Positions 45,998-53,760 of a DNA stretch of 61,092 bases are shown piece by piece; position 1 is the stretch's first letter, and every line of letters starts with the position of its first letter. A program made the position numbers and the translations under genes. Origin of the DNA: Piscirickettsiaceae bacterium CG07_land_8_20_14_0_80_44_28 (GTDB taxonomy: Bacteria; Pseudomonadota; Gammaproteobacteria; Thiomicrospirales; Thiomicrospiraceae); contig PEWX01000028.1 of the NCBI GenBank assembly GCA_002779995.1, positions 1 to 61,092 of the forward strand, read 5' to 3'. The notes beneath the pieces are model-generated. The model saw nothing but the letters and a program-made list of their open reading frames with translations. It made no database searches and was not told the DNA's origin.

Positions 45998-47139
45998 TAT
46001 TGATGTTTTTGGCGAAATTGCTGAAAGGAATTCGCAATATCATAATTTAGCATATGCGCTCGACTTTTAGCGTGCCATTGCTGTCGAATATTTTGATCCG
46101 TTAGCACGTCATATAAAGCCTGTTTCCAGACTACTTGATCATTGGCTTTTAAAATCCATCCGGTTTCATTGTCTTTGATTAGGCTTTGCGGCCCACCGAT
46201 ATCCGATACCAAACAGCCCAGACCACTGGCTTGCGCTTCCATAATGACTTGCCCCAAGGTGTCGGTGGTTGATGGAAAGACAAAGACATCCGACGAGGCA
46301 TAAAGTTGCGATAGTGCAAGGCCTTGCACGGGGCCTAAAAAGTGCACCTGATAAGGCTGGTATTGGGTGGCAAACTTACGAAATCTCCCTTCACCTACCA
46401 ACACCAGATCAGCAGTCAGTGTTGGATATTTTTCCATTAACGCTTGCCAGGTGTTCAGTAAAAACAGGATATTCTTTTCAATATTGATGCGGCCAACGTA
46501 TAGGACTTTAGCGCGCTGGTCAGACAAACCAAATTGAGACCAAATGGTGTTTGACTGGTGTTGTGGGTGGAATCGCTCTAAATTGGTTCCGGGAATCAAA
46601 GTAGAGATTTGCTCAGACCGAAGCTGAATATCCGTTTTCATGATCGGTAAATAAGCATTTGAGCGTGAAAAAACATGATCAAACTGTCGATAAAATTTTG
46701 CCATGATTTGGTTGGTTTGCTTTTTTAACCAGCTTGATTGAGTCAGGTCAAACAGATAGGCGGGGAAATCCGTGTGATAGGTACCCATTAGCGGAATGTT
46801 GAGTTTTTGTGCTTCGGTTTTCGCCACCCAACCAAATGGTCCCGGGGTTGAAATATGTACTTTGTCAGGCTGTTGAAGTTCTAGAAATTGTCGAATCTTT
46901 TTTCGGTTCGGCCAAACCAAATCAAGCTCTTGGTAAAAGGGGACAGCCATTTTAAATCGAACATCGAGATTATGGATGTAAGGCTGTTTTGGAATTGGTT
47001 TACGCGTTGCGGTGACGATATGCAGTTCAAAATCGTCTAGTTGATTTGGCGCCAAAAAAGCCTGCTCGCCCATGTCTTGAATAAAACGCGCAACGCCATT
47101 TAAATCGCCTAACGTATCGGTGAATAAACACACCTTCAT
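45997..47139 (-). CDS. GT4-family glycosyltransferase
   Basis: 380 residues, GT-B fold. The start CLFTDTLGDLNGVARFIQ is the acceptor-loop pattern of lipid-linked GT4 enzymes; the C-terminal half has VLYVGRINIEKN and the nucleotide-sugar E-x7-E region FVFPSTTDTLGQVIMEAQAS, then GPQSLI. No membrane helix; such enzymes bind the inner face of the inner membrane. It lies 9 bp after the other GT4 gene. Its stop codon TAG uses the terminal G of a MITE fragment, so the C-terminus may have been set by that insertion. Confidence 0.88.
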   Translation of the reverse strand: MKVCLFTDTLGDLNGVARFIQDMGEQAFLAPNQLDDFELHIVTATRKPIPKQPYIHNLDVRFKMAVPFYQELDLVWPNRKKIRQFLELQQPDKVHISTPGPFGWVAKTEAQKLNIPLMGTYHTDFPAYLFDLTQSSWLKKQTNQIMAKFYRQFDHVFSRSNAYLPIMKTDIQLRSEQISTLIPGTNLERFHPQHQSNTIWSQFGLSDQRAKVLYVGRINIEKNILFLLNTWQALMEKYPTLTADLVLVGEGRFRKFATQYQPYQVHFLGPVQGLALSQLYASSDVFVFPSTTDTLGQVIMEAQASGLGCLVSDIGGPQSLIKDNETGWILKANDQVVWKQALYDVLTDQNIRQQWHAKSRAHMLNYDIANSFQQFRQKHQ

Positions 47140-47148
47140 AAGTTTTTC

Positions 47149-48207
47149 CTATTTTTGTTGGCTGTGGTAGTGGGTCGGTTCAATCCATGCGAGATGGTTT
47201 AAAAATTGTTGGGTTGCCCCTTGCCAAGTGTATTCCGGGATAGAGTGTGCAATTTTTTCAGGATGCTTTTTGAGCGTAAGGGCTTGTTCAATAGCGAACC
47301 TTAAATCTTTATGTAAAATGCCATTAATGCCGTTTTTAATAATGTCTTTAGGTCCTGTCACCGGAAAAGCTGCAACGGGCGTGCCACAGGCGATGGCCTC
47401 CAAATTGACGACCCCAAAGGTGTCGGTTAGCGAGGGAAAGACAAACACATCGGCGCTGGCATAATAATGAGCCAACTCCTGACCGTATTTAGGGCCGGCA
47501 AAGACCACCTCCGGGTAACGTTGTTGTAATTTTGACAAATCGGGTCCTTTTCCCACCACCACTTTTTGACCCGGTAAGGTTAAGTCCAAAAACTGACGAA
47601 TGTTCTTTTCCGGCGCAATGCGACCCACGTATAAATAGATAGGCTTTTTAAATCCCAAATCGATTGCGGCCTGTGGATTCAAGTGTTCGGTATCCACACC
47701 GCGACTCATTAATACCGTGTTCGCAAATCCCTGTTGTTTTAATTCTTTTAAAATGGAAGGAGCCGGCACAAAGGTATTTTTGGCCGGGTGATGAAATTGA
47801 CGCAAGATCGCGTAAATCCAGCTTTTTGGAATGGGAAATCGTTCATGAATATATTCCGGATATTTGGTGTGATAGGCGGTGGTAAAGGGCAATTTATGTT
47901 TGAGGGCAATGCGTCTTGCTTTCCAGCCTAATCCGCCTTCGGTTGCAATATGAATCGCATGGGGTTCAAACTGTAATATCCGTTTTTCTAATCCCTTGCT
48001 TCGCAACACTAAAGGAATTTCAGCGTAGGTGGGCAGGGGGATATGTTGATAATCATTGGGTTCAATCACATCCACATCAATCTCCAGGCCTTGCAAATGC
48101 TTTACCAGTTGTGACAAGGTGGTGACAACCCCGTTGACTTGGGGTTTCCAAGCATCAGTCACTAGGGTAACTCGCCGAATGGTTGTTATAGGATGTGAGT
48201 CCGACAT
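47149..48207 (-). CDS. GT4-family glycosyltransferase (SqdX/MgtA/Agt-like)
   Basis: 352 residues. VTLVTDAWKPQVNGVVTTLS is the typical N-terminus of GT4 enzymes that glycosylate diacylglycerol or polyprenol lipids (SqdX, MgtA, PimB). The donor site has YLYVGRIAPEKNIRQFLDL and FGVVNLEAIACGTPVAAFP. First gene of a two-gene operon with the next GT. Opposite it, across a MITE, lies a PlcP-like phosphoesterase and then dgkA, which points to glycolipid synthesis from diacylglycerol. Sugar and lipid cannot be named. Confidence 0.88.
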   Translation of the reverse strand: MSDSHPITTIRRVTLVTDAWKPQVNGVVTTLSQLVKHLQGLEIDVDVIEPNDYQHIPLPTYAEIPLVLRSKGLEKRILQFEPHAIHIATEGGLGWKARRIALKHKLPFTTAYHTKYPEYIHERFPIPKSWIYAILRQFHHPAKNTFVPAPSILKELKQQGFANTVLMSRGVDTEHLNPQAAIDLGFKKPIYLYVGRIAPEKNIRQFLDLTLPGQKVVVGKGPDLSKLQQRYPEVVFAGPKYGQELAHYYASADVFVFPSLTDTFGVVNLEAIACGTPVAAFPVTGPKDIIKNGINGILHKDLRFAIEQALTLKKHPEKIAHSIPEYTWQGATQQFLNHLAWIEPTHYHSQQK

Positions 48208-48294
48208 CTGGATTCCCTTAAAATCGTTTGATTAAACCTAACCTTACTCATCTTAAGTTTCATTTATGAAAATAATATGAATTTCCTATTAAAA

Positions 48295-48454
48295 GAGACC
48301 TTTGCACGAGATGGCTATACGAATAAAAAGGGTTAAAATTTCCGATATTTTCGTTAAAAAACCGGCCAATAGCCGGCTATTCGCTGCGTTTTTTGTCTCA
48401 AAATGAAAAAATTTTCCACATTTTTGTTTCGCGTCCCACTCATGCAAAAATCTC
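48295..48454. mobile_element. MITE-like element, full length, inverted (copy 7)
   Basis: 160 bp from GAGACCTTTGCACGAGATGG to the inverted end GAGATTTTTGCATGAGTGGG; orientation opposite to copy 5. The centre holds AATAGCCGGCTATT (48368-48381) with A-run and T-run shoulders. Left flank TAAAA and right flank TAACT agree at only three bases, so the target duplication has decayed or was never exact. Confidence 0.87.
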
Positions 48455-48462
48455 TAACTAAT

Positions 48463-48501
48463 CAGTCAAAACCAGTCATTTAATTGTCAATAAAGCGTCA
48501 T
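48463..48501 (+). promoter_or_regulatory. Candidate PHO-box array upstream of the PlcP-like gene
   Basis: Four 7-mers, CAGTCAA, CAGTCAT, TTGTCAA and GCGTCAT, begin at 48463, 48473, 48484 and 48495, i.e. 10-11 bases apart with AT-rich spacers. The PhoB box is CTGTCAT repeated every 11 bases. The match in spacing and in the GTCA core is good, though no unit is a perfect CTGTCAT. It would place the phosphoesterase under phosphate-starvation control. Confidence 0.45.
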
Positions 48502-48559
48502 CAACGAGACTTGTCTCGTCGTTAAACTGAGCCAAAATTTGATTAATTGGATAGGGTTA

Positions 48560-49396
48560 ATGAAAGATACCTCTTTATCGTTGATGCCGGACTGGATGGA
48601 AAATATTGAAGCGGATGATCTGATTGTTGCTGAAAATGATCATCAAATTAAGCATTTTCGCAGTATTTTTATTTCCGATATTCATCTCGGATCTAAGGGG
48701 GCTAAAGCAGATTTTTTATCAGAATTTTTGAAATATAATCACTGCGAAAAGTTGTATTTGGTTGGTGATATTATTGATGGTTGGCGCCTTCGCAAACGTA
48801 TCTTTTGGCTGCAAGCCCATACCAATGTCATTCGACGTATTCTCACTAAAGCAAAACGGGGTACCGAAGTTATTTTTGTAACCGGCAATCATGATGATTT
48901 TCTCAGGCGTTATTCAGGTGTGGATTTTGGCAATATTAAACTCACAGATGAAGCCGTTCACCTCTGTACTAATGGTGACAAACTCATGGTGGTTCATGGT
49001 GATAAATATGACAGTGTGATTCAAACGCAAAAATGGTTAGCGGTGCTGGGCGATTGGGGGTATGAATCTTTAGTGGTGCTGAATCGCCACTTTAACCGAG
49101 TGCGTCGTAAGTTTGGTATGGGGTATTGGTCTTTGTCTTCCTATGTCAAACAAAAGGTGAAATCGGCTGTGTCGTTTATTTCGGCTTATGAAGAAGCCGT
49201 GGTGGAGGATTGTCAAAAAAAGGGTTTTAAAGGGGTTGTCTGTGGTCACATTCACCATCCGGAAATTCGTGAAATCAATGGTATTGACTATTACAACTGC
49301 GGCGACTGGGTTGAGTCTTGCACCGCCATTGTTGAAACCCAGTCAGGTGAAATGAAATTGTTACAATGGGTTGAAATCAATCACCAAAACAATTAA
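48560..49396 (+). CDS. Calcineurin-like metallophosphoesterase, PlcP-like (LpxH/UDP-2,3-diacylglucosamine diphosphatase family)
   Basis: 278 residues. The metal sites are D40-x-H42 (ISDIHLGSKG), GD70-x2-D73 (LVGDIIDGW), GNHD (109-112), MVVHGDKYD and GHIHHP. The longer N-terminus and the blocks YLVGDIIDGWRLRKR and VTGNHDDFLRRY match PlcP of rhizobia and marine bacteria, a phospholipase C that frees diacylglycerol under phosphate limitation, rather than classical LpxH. Such proteins are often labelled LpxH. ATG 48560 follows ATAGGG. Neighbours (two GT4, DgkA) and possible PHO boxes support the PlcP reading. Confidence 0.85.
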   Translation: MKDTSLSLMPDWMENIEADDLIVAENDHQIKHFRSIFISDIHLGSKGAKADFLSEFLKYNHCEKLYLVGDIIDGWRLRKRIFWLQAHTNVIRRILTKAKRGTEVIFVTGNHDDFLRRYSGVDFGNIKLTDEAVHLCTNGDKLMVVHGDKYDSVIQTQKWLAVLGDWGYESLVVLNRHFNRVRRKFGMGYWSLSSYVKQKVKSAVSFISAYEEAVVEDCQKKGFKGVVCGHIHHPEIREINGIDYYNCGDWVESCTAIVETQSGEMKLLQWVEINHQNN

Positions 49397-49492
49397 CCCT
49401 CTCGAATACCGATGGATGAATAATATGATCAAAAATAGAGGTAAACACACCGTTAGTATGATGACACCAATTGAGTGCCGGGTGATTCATTA

Positions 49493-49873
49493 ATGAAACC
49501 GGGGCATAGAGGGTTTGTTCGAATTTTTAAAGCAGCGGGTTATTCCTGGAAAGGGATAAAAGCTTGTTATCGCAATGAGTCGGCCTTTCGTCAGGAGTTG
49601 GGATTGTTGTTGGTGCTCAGCCCTTTGTCATTATGGTTGTCGAGCAATGCCGTAGAGTTTATTTTATTAATCGGTTCGGTGGTGATGCTATTGGTGGTAG
49701 AGCTGCTCAATACGGCTATAGAAATGGTGGTGGATCGTCAAGGTGACGAGTGGCATGAATTATCGGGGCTAGCAAAGGATTTGGGGTCGGCTGCGGTGTT
49801 TGTCATGCTGGGGTTGTGTGTTTTGGTGTGGGCAACCTTAATTATCTCCTATTTAAATTTAAGCCTATTTTGA
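49493..49873 (+). CDS. dgkA: Diacylglycerol kinase DgkA
   Basis: 126 residues, three membrane helices. The catalytic motif VVELLNTAIEMVVDR and the N-terminal ACYRNESAFRQE carry the conserved glutamates. It phosphorylates diacylglycerol to phosphatidate at the inner membrane. It lies 96 bp after the PlcP-like gene on the same strand, so the product of one is the substrate of the other. ATG 49493 with GGGTGA; an upstream in-frame start at 49475 is less likely. Confidence 0.94.
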   Translation: MKPGHRGFVRIFKAAGYSWKGIKACYRNESAFRQELGLLLVLSPLSLWLSSNAVEFILLIGSVVMLLVVELLNTAIEMVVDRQGDEWHELSGLAKDLGSAAVFVMLGLCVLVWATLIISYLNLSLF

Positions 49874-49893
49874 GTTGCTTCTAAACGTGTAAA

Positions 49894-49914
49894 CGGCCAG
49901 GCCTGGGCATTTTT
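49894..49914 (+). terminator. Putative terminator containing CCAGGCCTGG
   Basis: CGGCCAGGCCTGGGC followed by ATTTTT, 21 bases after the dgkA stop. Pairing is weaker than at 1051 and 45887 because the outer bases do not all match, so efficiency is uncertain. Confidence 0.5.
49897..49906. repeat. CCAGGCCTGG decamer
   Basis: Exact copy, intergenic, 23 bases after dgkA; followed by GCATTTTT. Confidence 0.95.
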
Positions 49915-49979
49915 ATTGAAATTTTAAGCCAAAAACTCTCTAAAAATAGCAAGGTGTTTTTCTAAGCAGTTGTTTTTAT

Positions 49980-50007
49980 TTGATTCTCATCGAGAAATCG
50001 TTATAAT
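49980..50007 (+). promoter_or_regulatory. Sigma-70 promoter of the rpsF operon
   Basis: TTGATT (-35, 49980-49985), 16-base spacer, TATAAT (-10, 50002-50007). It lies about 105 bases before rpsF, leaving room for the leader RNA. Confidence 0.65.
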
Positions 50008-50043
50008 ACCTGCCTTTCAGTCTTAACAATTCTGAATTTCCTT

Positions 50044-50083
50044 GCTTCACCGGCAAATTCGCACATCGAATTGGCTAGGAAGC
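50044..50083 (+). ncRNA. S6:S18-type ribosomal protein leader
   Basis: Outer stem GCTTC (50044-50048) with GAAGC (50079-50083) and inner stem AATTCG (50056-50061) with CGAATT (50067-50072), separated by an internal loop holding ACCGGC on one side and GGCTAG on the other. A CCG in a bulge above a short stem is the hallmark of the S6:S18 autoregulatory site, and the position directly before rpsF-rpsR fits. Confidence 0.65.
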
Positions 50084-50112
50084 TTACTTTATATCCATAA
50101 GGAGATTAATGA

Positions 50113-50457
50113 ATGCGTCATTATGAAGTCGTATTTTTAGTGCACCCTGATCAAAGCGAACAGGTTCCTGCCATGCTAGAGCGTTACCGCGGTCTTATCG
50201 AAGAAAATGGTGGAGCCATTCACCGTTTAGAAGATTGGGGACGTCGTCAACTTGCTTACCTAATCAATAAAGTCCATAAAGCCCATTATATTTTGATGAA
50301 TATCGAATGTGATCAGGCAACTTTGAGCGAGCTTGAAAACTTGTTTTATTACAATGATGCGGTTTTACGTAATATGTTTATTAAGCGTAAAGAAGCAGTC
50401 TCAGAGCCTTCAGTAATGGCTTCTCAGAAAGAAGATAAGCGTAGAGGAGATAAGTAA
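50113..50457 (+). CDS. rpsF: 30S ribosomal protein S6
   Basis: 114 residues. [18 protein letters not shown] opening, the [14 protein letters not shown] block and the [12 protein letters not shown] end match S6, which binds the 30S platform as a heterodimer with S18. The tail ends KEDKRRGDK, with no terminal Glu-Glu as in E. coli, where RimK adds glutamates. AAGGAG ribosome site. Its stop overlaps the rpsR start (TAATG). Confidence 0.97.
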   Translation: MRHYEVVFLVHPDQSEQVPAMLERYRGLIEENGGAIHRLEDWGRRQLAYLINKVHKAHYILMNIECDQATLSELENLFYYNDAVLRNMFIKRKEAVSEPSVMASQKEDKRRGDK

Positions 50458-50684
50458 TGGCTAGAGGTTTCGGAAGAAAAAAATTCTGTCGTTTCACAGT
50501 TGAAGGCGTTAAAGAGATTGATTATAAAGATCTTGATACGCTCAGAAGCTACATTACAGAAACAGGTAAAATCGTTCCAAGTCGTATTACTGGAACCAGT
50601 GCAAAATATCAGCGTCAGTTATCAACTGCAATTAAGCGCGCTCGTTATTTGGCATTATTGCCTTATACAGATCAACACAAATAA
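50457..50684 (+). CDS. rpsR: 30S ribosomal protein S18
   Basis: 75 residues. [18 protein letters not shown] and [20 protein letters not shown]-type blocks are diagnostic. A single Cys remains near the N-terminus. Partner of S6; the pair binds the leader RNA to regulate the operon. Followed by a membrane-protein gene before rplI, a gammaproteobacterial order. Confidence 0.97.
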   Translation: MARGFGRKKFCRFTVEGVKEIDYKDLDTLRSYITETGKIVPSRITGTSAKYQRQLSTAIKRARYLALLPYTDQHK

Positions 50685-50714
50685 GTTTGATTGTGGAGAA
50701 CAGAGGATAAACGC

Positions 50715-51599
50715 ATGCTAAGTGTTGCAAATTTTATTATGCGGGGTCCTAAACAGGCCTTCATAGCGACACTGATTTTATCCATTTTAACCGTTTGGAT
50801 TGCCCCTTTAGGGGTTTTGGTGGGCGCCATTATCGCCTTGGTAACATTACGAGTCAGTGTACAAGAAGGCTTTAAAGTTCTACTTGTTGCCATGGTCTCG
50901 GTATTGGCTGTCACCAGCTATTATGCCGGTTCTATGCTGCCGGGTTGGGTTGCGGTGTTTGAATATATGTTACCCATCTGGCTGTTGAGTTGGGTGCTGA
51001 GACAAACCGATTCATTGGCATTAAGTTTAAGCTTAAATATGTTGATGGTTGGTTTGGCCGTTATTGGCTTTCATTGGTTGGTCGGTGATCCGGTTAACTG
51101 GTGGCAACAAGTGTTTAAAGACTATTTGTTGCCCGTTTTTGAGCAAAGCGGCACTGCATATCCGCAGCAGATGCTAGAGAGTATCACAGAGGTCGCAACG
51201 CTACTACTGGCCATGTTTGTCGTGGTGTTATGGTTTAGTATCATTTTGTTAGGAAGATGGTGGCAGAGTAGACTGTATGCCCCAGGCCAATTCCAAGCAG
51301 ATTTTTATGATATTCGACTGCCCAAAAACATTGCTTTTTTAGCGGTGATTGTTGCCTTGCTTGGTTTGTTTACCCAAGTTATGTTGATTCAGGATTTATC
51401 CAGTGTGCTGATGGCAGGCTTGATGTTTCAAGGATTGGCGGTTGCACACCATTCAGCCAATAAACGCCAATTAAACGGCTTTTGGTTAGGTGGATTGTAT
51501 GTTTTATTATTTTTGTTTCCACAAACAATATTGATTTTAGCGACTATCGGTTTAATAGACACTTGGGTGGATATACGAAACCGTTGGTCTCAGTCCTAG
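50715..51599 (+). CDS. DUF2232 membrane protein
   Basis: 294 residues, about eight hydrophobic helices. Between rpsR and rplI many gammaproteobacteria have a DUF2232 (YybS-like) gene of this size, which fits both sequence character and place. The short loops are rich in Trp and Gln; the last helix ends VDIRNRWSQS. Function unknown; an ECF-transporter S-component-like fold has been suggested for the wider group. ATG 50715 with GAGGAT. Confidence 0.8.
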   Translation: MLSVANFIMRGPKQAFIATLILSILTVWIAPLGVLVGAIIALVTLRVSVQEGFKVLLVAMVSVLAVTSYYAGSMLPGWVAVFEYMLPIWLLSWVLRQTDSLALSLSLNMLMVGLAVIGFHWLVGDPVNWWQQVFKDYLLPVFEQSGTAYPQQMLESITEVATLLLAMFVVVLWFSIILLGRWWQSRLYAPGQFQADFYDIRLPKNIAFLAVIVALLGLFTQVMLIQDLSSVLMAGLMFQGLAVAHHSANKRQLNGFWLGGLYVLLFLFPQTILILATIGLIDTWVDIRNRWSQS

Positions 51600-51650
51600 G
51601 CTAACCAAACGTTAGTCTAAGGTGAGCATTTAACTTTAGAGGTTTTAACC

Positions 51651-52100
51651 ATGAATGTTATTTTACTTGAAAAAGTAGCCAACCTAGGAACACTAGGGGA
51701 TCAGGTGACGGTTAAGTCTGGATTTGCACGTAATTTTTTAATCCCTCAGGGCAAAGCAAAACCAGCAACCAAAGACAATATTGCTGAATTTGAAGCACGT
51801 CGTGTAGAGTTGGAAAAACAAGCTGCTGAAGCGCTTGCTGCCGCTCAGGCACTTTATGAGCAAATGAACGGAACCGTTGTGACCATTGAATCGGTTGCAG
51901 GGGATGAAGGCAAGTTGTTTGGTTCAATTGGAACAGCCGATATTGCCGATGCATTATCGGCTGCCGGCTTTGAAATTGAGCGTAAAAATATTCGCATGCC
52001 AGAAGGGTCTTTGCGTTTTATTGGTACGTTTGAATTTGATGTTGAGCTGCACTCGGATGTGATTGCTTCTATTACTGTAGAAGTGAAAGCAGCAGAATAA
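51651..52100 (+). CDS. rplI: 50S ribosomal protein L9
   Basis: 149 residues. [20 protein letters not shown] and [16 protein letters not shown] form the N-terminal rRNA-binding domain; a long helix joins the C-terminal domain ([16 protein letters not shown]). AGAGG lies 10 bases before the ATG. Last ribosomal gene of the operon; a strong terminator follows. Confidence 0.97.
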   Translation: MNVILLEKVANLGTLGDQVTVKSGFARNFLIPQGKAKPATKDNIAEFEARRVELEKQAAEALAAAQALYEQMNGTVVTIESVAGDEGKLFGSIGTADIADALSAAGFEIERKNIRMPEGSLRFIGTFEFDVELHSDVIASITVEVKAAE

Positions 52101-52119
52101 ATTAGGCTGTTTACGCTCT

Positions 52120-52148
52120 AAAAAGCGAGGTTGATCCTCGCTTTTTTT
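52120..52148 (+). terminator. Intrinsic terminator after rplI
   Basis: AAAAGCGAGG and CCTCGCTTTT pair perfectly around a TTGAT loop, with a run of seven T. It ends the rpsF-rpsR-DUF2232-rplI unit ahead of dnaB. Confidence 0.93.
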
Positions 52149-52305
52149 ATATCTGAATTTTGTTAGAAATTTTGTTACGAATAGCGTGACGTTGGCAATT
52201 CTGTTTAATGTTAATCGTTATTGGTCGTATAATATTTGATTCATTTATCTGCCGTAGGTTATGCTTTTTAACTTGCGAGGAACCCGACCGTTAATATGGA
52301 AATCT

Positions 52306-53727
52306 ATGAGTCAAGAAGCCTTATTTAAAACCCCGCCTCATTCTATTGAATCTGAGCAGTCTGTGATTGGCGGTTTACTGTTGGATAATGAAAAATTATC
52401 TGATGTTTCGGTTATTTTAAGAGAATTTGATTTTTATACTCAGGCTCACCAGTTGATTTATGGTGCGATTTTAACGCTTAATGAACGGAATAAACCCTTT
52501 GATGTGGTGACGATTATTGAGTATTTGGAATCCATTGGGAAATTAGCTGATGCCGGAGATAAAGCCTATTTGGTTGATTTGGTTTCAAATACACCCGGCT
52601 CGGTTAATATTGAGTTTTATGCGGATATTGTTCGTCAAAAAGCCATTCTACGAGCCTTAATAACCGTCTCAAATGAAATTTCTGAAGCCAGTTATTTTCC
52701 GCAAGGTCGGGAAATTAGCGAAGTGTTGGATTTGGCTGAATCAAAAGTAATGCAAATTGCTGAACATGGTTCCGGGCAGCAGCGTGACTACCAGACTATG
52801 CGAGACTTGCTTAATCAAGCTTTGACAACGATTGACGAACGGTTTAACTCAGATGGCACCATTACGGGTATGGCAACTAAGTTTAGTGACTTTGATGAAG
52901 TGACGTCTGGTTTGCAAAAAGGCGATTTGGTCATCGTTGCAGGCCGGCCTTCGATGGGGAAAACCACCTTTTCGATGAATATGGCAGAAAATATTGCTTT
53001 GCAAGGGGTTCCCGTAGCCGTTTTTAGTATGGAAATGCCCGGGTCACAACTGGTATTAAGAATGATTAGTTCATTGGGTCGAATTGAAGCCGACCGCATT
53101 CGTACCGGTAAATTACAAGATGAAGATTGGCATAATTTAAACCGTGCTGTCAGTCAATTGACCAGTGCCAATGTGTATATTGATGACTCCCCAGCATTAA
53201 TGATTACCGATTTGCGAGCCAGGGCAAGGCGTATTGATAAAGATGTTCGGGATGAGCAATATAAAGCGGCTGAAGCCGCTGGTGCAGAAGATCCTGCCGC
53301 TCAGGTGACAGGCTTAGGTTTAATTGTTATCGATTATTTACAGTTAATGCGAGGATCGACCAATACCGATAATCGTGTCAATGAGATTTCTGAAATATCA
53401 CGTGGTTTAAAATCGATTGCAAAAGAGTTGAATGTGCCGGTCGTTGCGTTATCTCAGTTAAGTCGTAATTTAGAGCAACGCCCCGATAAACGTCCTAAAA
53501 TGGCCGATTTACGTGAATCAGGGGCGATTGAGCAGGATGCAGATTTGATTATCTTTATTTATCGTGATGAAGTCTATCATCCGGATTCAGACGATAAAGG
53601 CACGGCTGAAATTATCTTGGGTAAACACCGTAATGGTGCCTTGGCGAATGTTCGTTTAACGTTTATTGGTCAGTACACTAAATTCGAAAATCATGCCGGT
53701 TTTAATGTGCCAGATGATCCTTATTAG
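52306..53727 (+). CDS. dnaB: Replicative DNA helicase DnaB
   Basis: 473 residues. N-terminal helical domain (PPHSIESEQSVIGGLLLDNE) and RecA-like C-terminal ATPase (Walker A GRPSMGKTTF; VIDYLQLMRG; SQLSRNLEQRPDKRP). Hexameric helicase of the replication fork. No intein. ATG 52306 (MSQEALF) matches family starts; the frame also opens at ATG 52261. The insert DVRDEQYKAAEAAGAEDPAA before the Walker B strand is longer than in E. coli. Confidence 0.96.
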   Translation: MSQEALFKTPPHSIESEQSVIGGLLLDNEKLSDVSVILREFDFYTQAHQLIYGAILTLNERNKPFDVVTIIEYLESIGKLADAGDKAYLVDLVSNTPGSVNIEFYADIVRQKAILRALITVSNEISEASYFPQGREISEVLDLAESKVMQIAEHGSGQQRDYQTMRDLLNQALTTIDERFNSDGTITGMATKFSDFDEVTSGLQKGDLVIVAGRPSMGKTTFSMNMAENIALQGVPVAVFSMEMPGSQLVLRMISSLGRIEADRIRTGKLQDEDWHNLNRAVSQLTSANVYIDDSPALMITDLRARARRIDKDVRDEQYKAAEAAGAEDPAAQVTGLGLIVIDYLQLMRGSTNTDNRVNEISEISRGLKSIAKELNVPVVALSQLSRNLEQRPDKRPKMADLRESGAIEQDADLIIFIYRDEVYHPDSDDKGTAEIILGKHRNGALANVRLTFIGQYTKFENHAGFNVPDDPY

Positions 53728-53760
53728 TCTCGTTTACACACAGCATCAAGGGGCATCTAC

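Larger units (their letters stand above)
48208..48559. other. Intergenic region between divergent lipid genes
   Basis: 352 bp. Left part: upstream region of the GT operon (minus strand), including TTCAT repeats 11 bases apart near 48270-48285. Middle: the full MITE. Right: four GTCA repeats resembling PHO boxes and a small CGAGAC/GTCTCG hairpin (48505-48518) ahead of the phosphoesterase gene. Confidence 0.7.

Noticed and set aside
27384-48091. Further AGGCCT-containing sites at 27384, 44469, 48084 and 50754 as decamer copies
   Set aside because: They differ at two or more of the ten positions and are not needed for the excess; left out of the count.
52306-53727. Intein or insertion in dnaB
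   Set aside because: The slightly longer segment before the Walker B strand is only about 20 residues and lacks splicing motifs.
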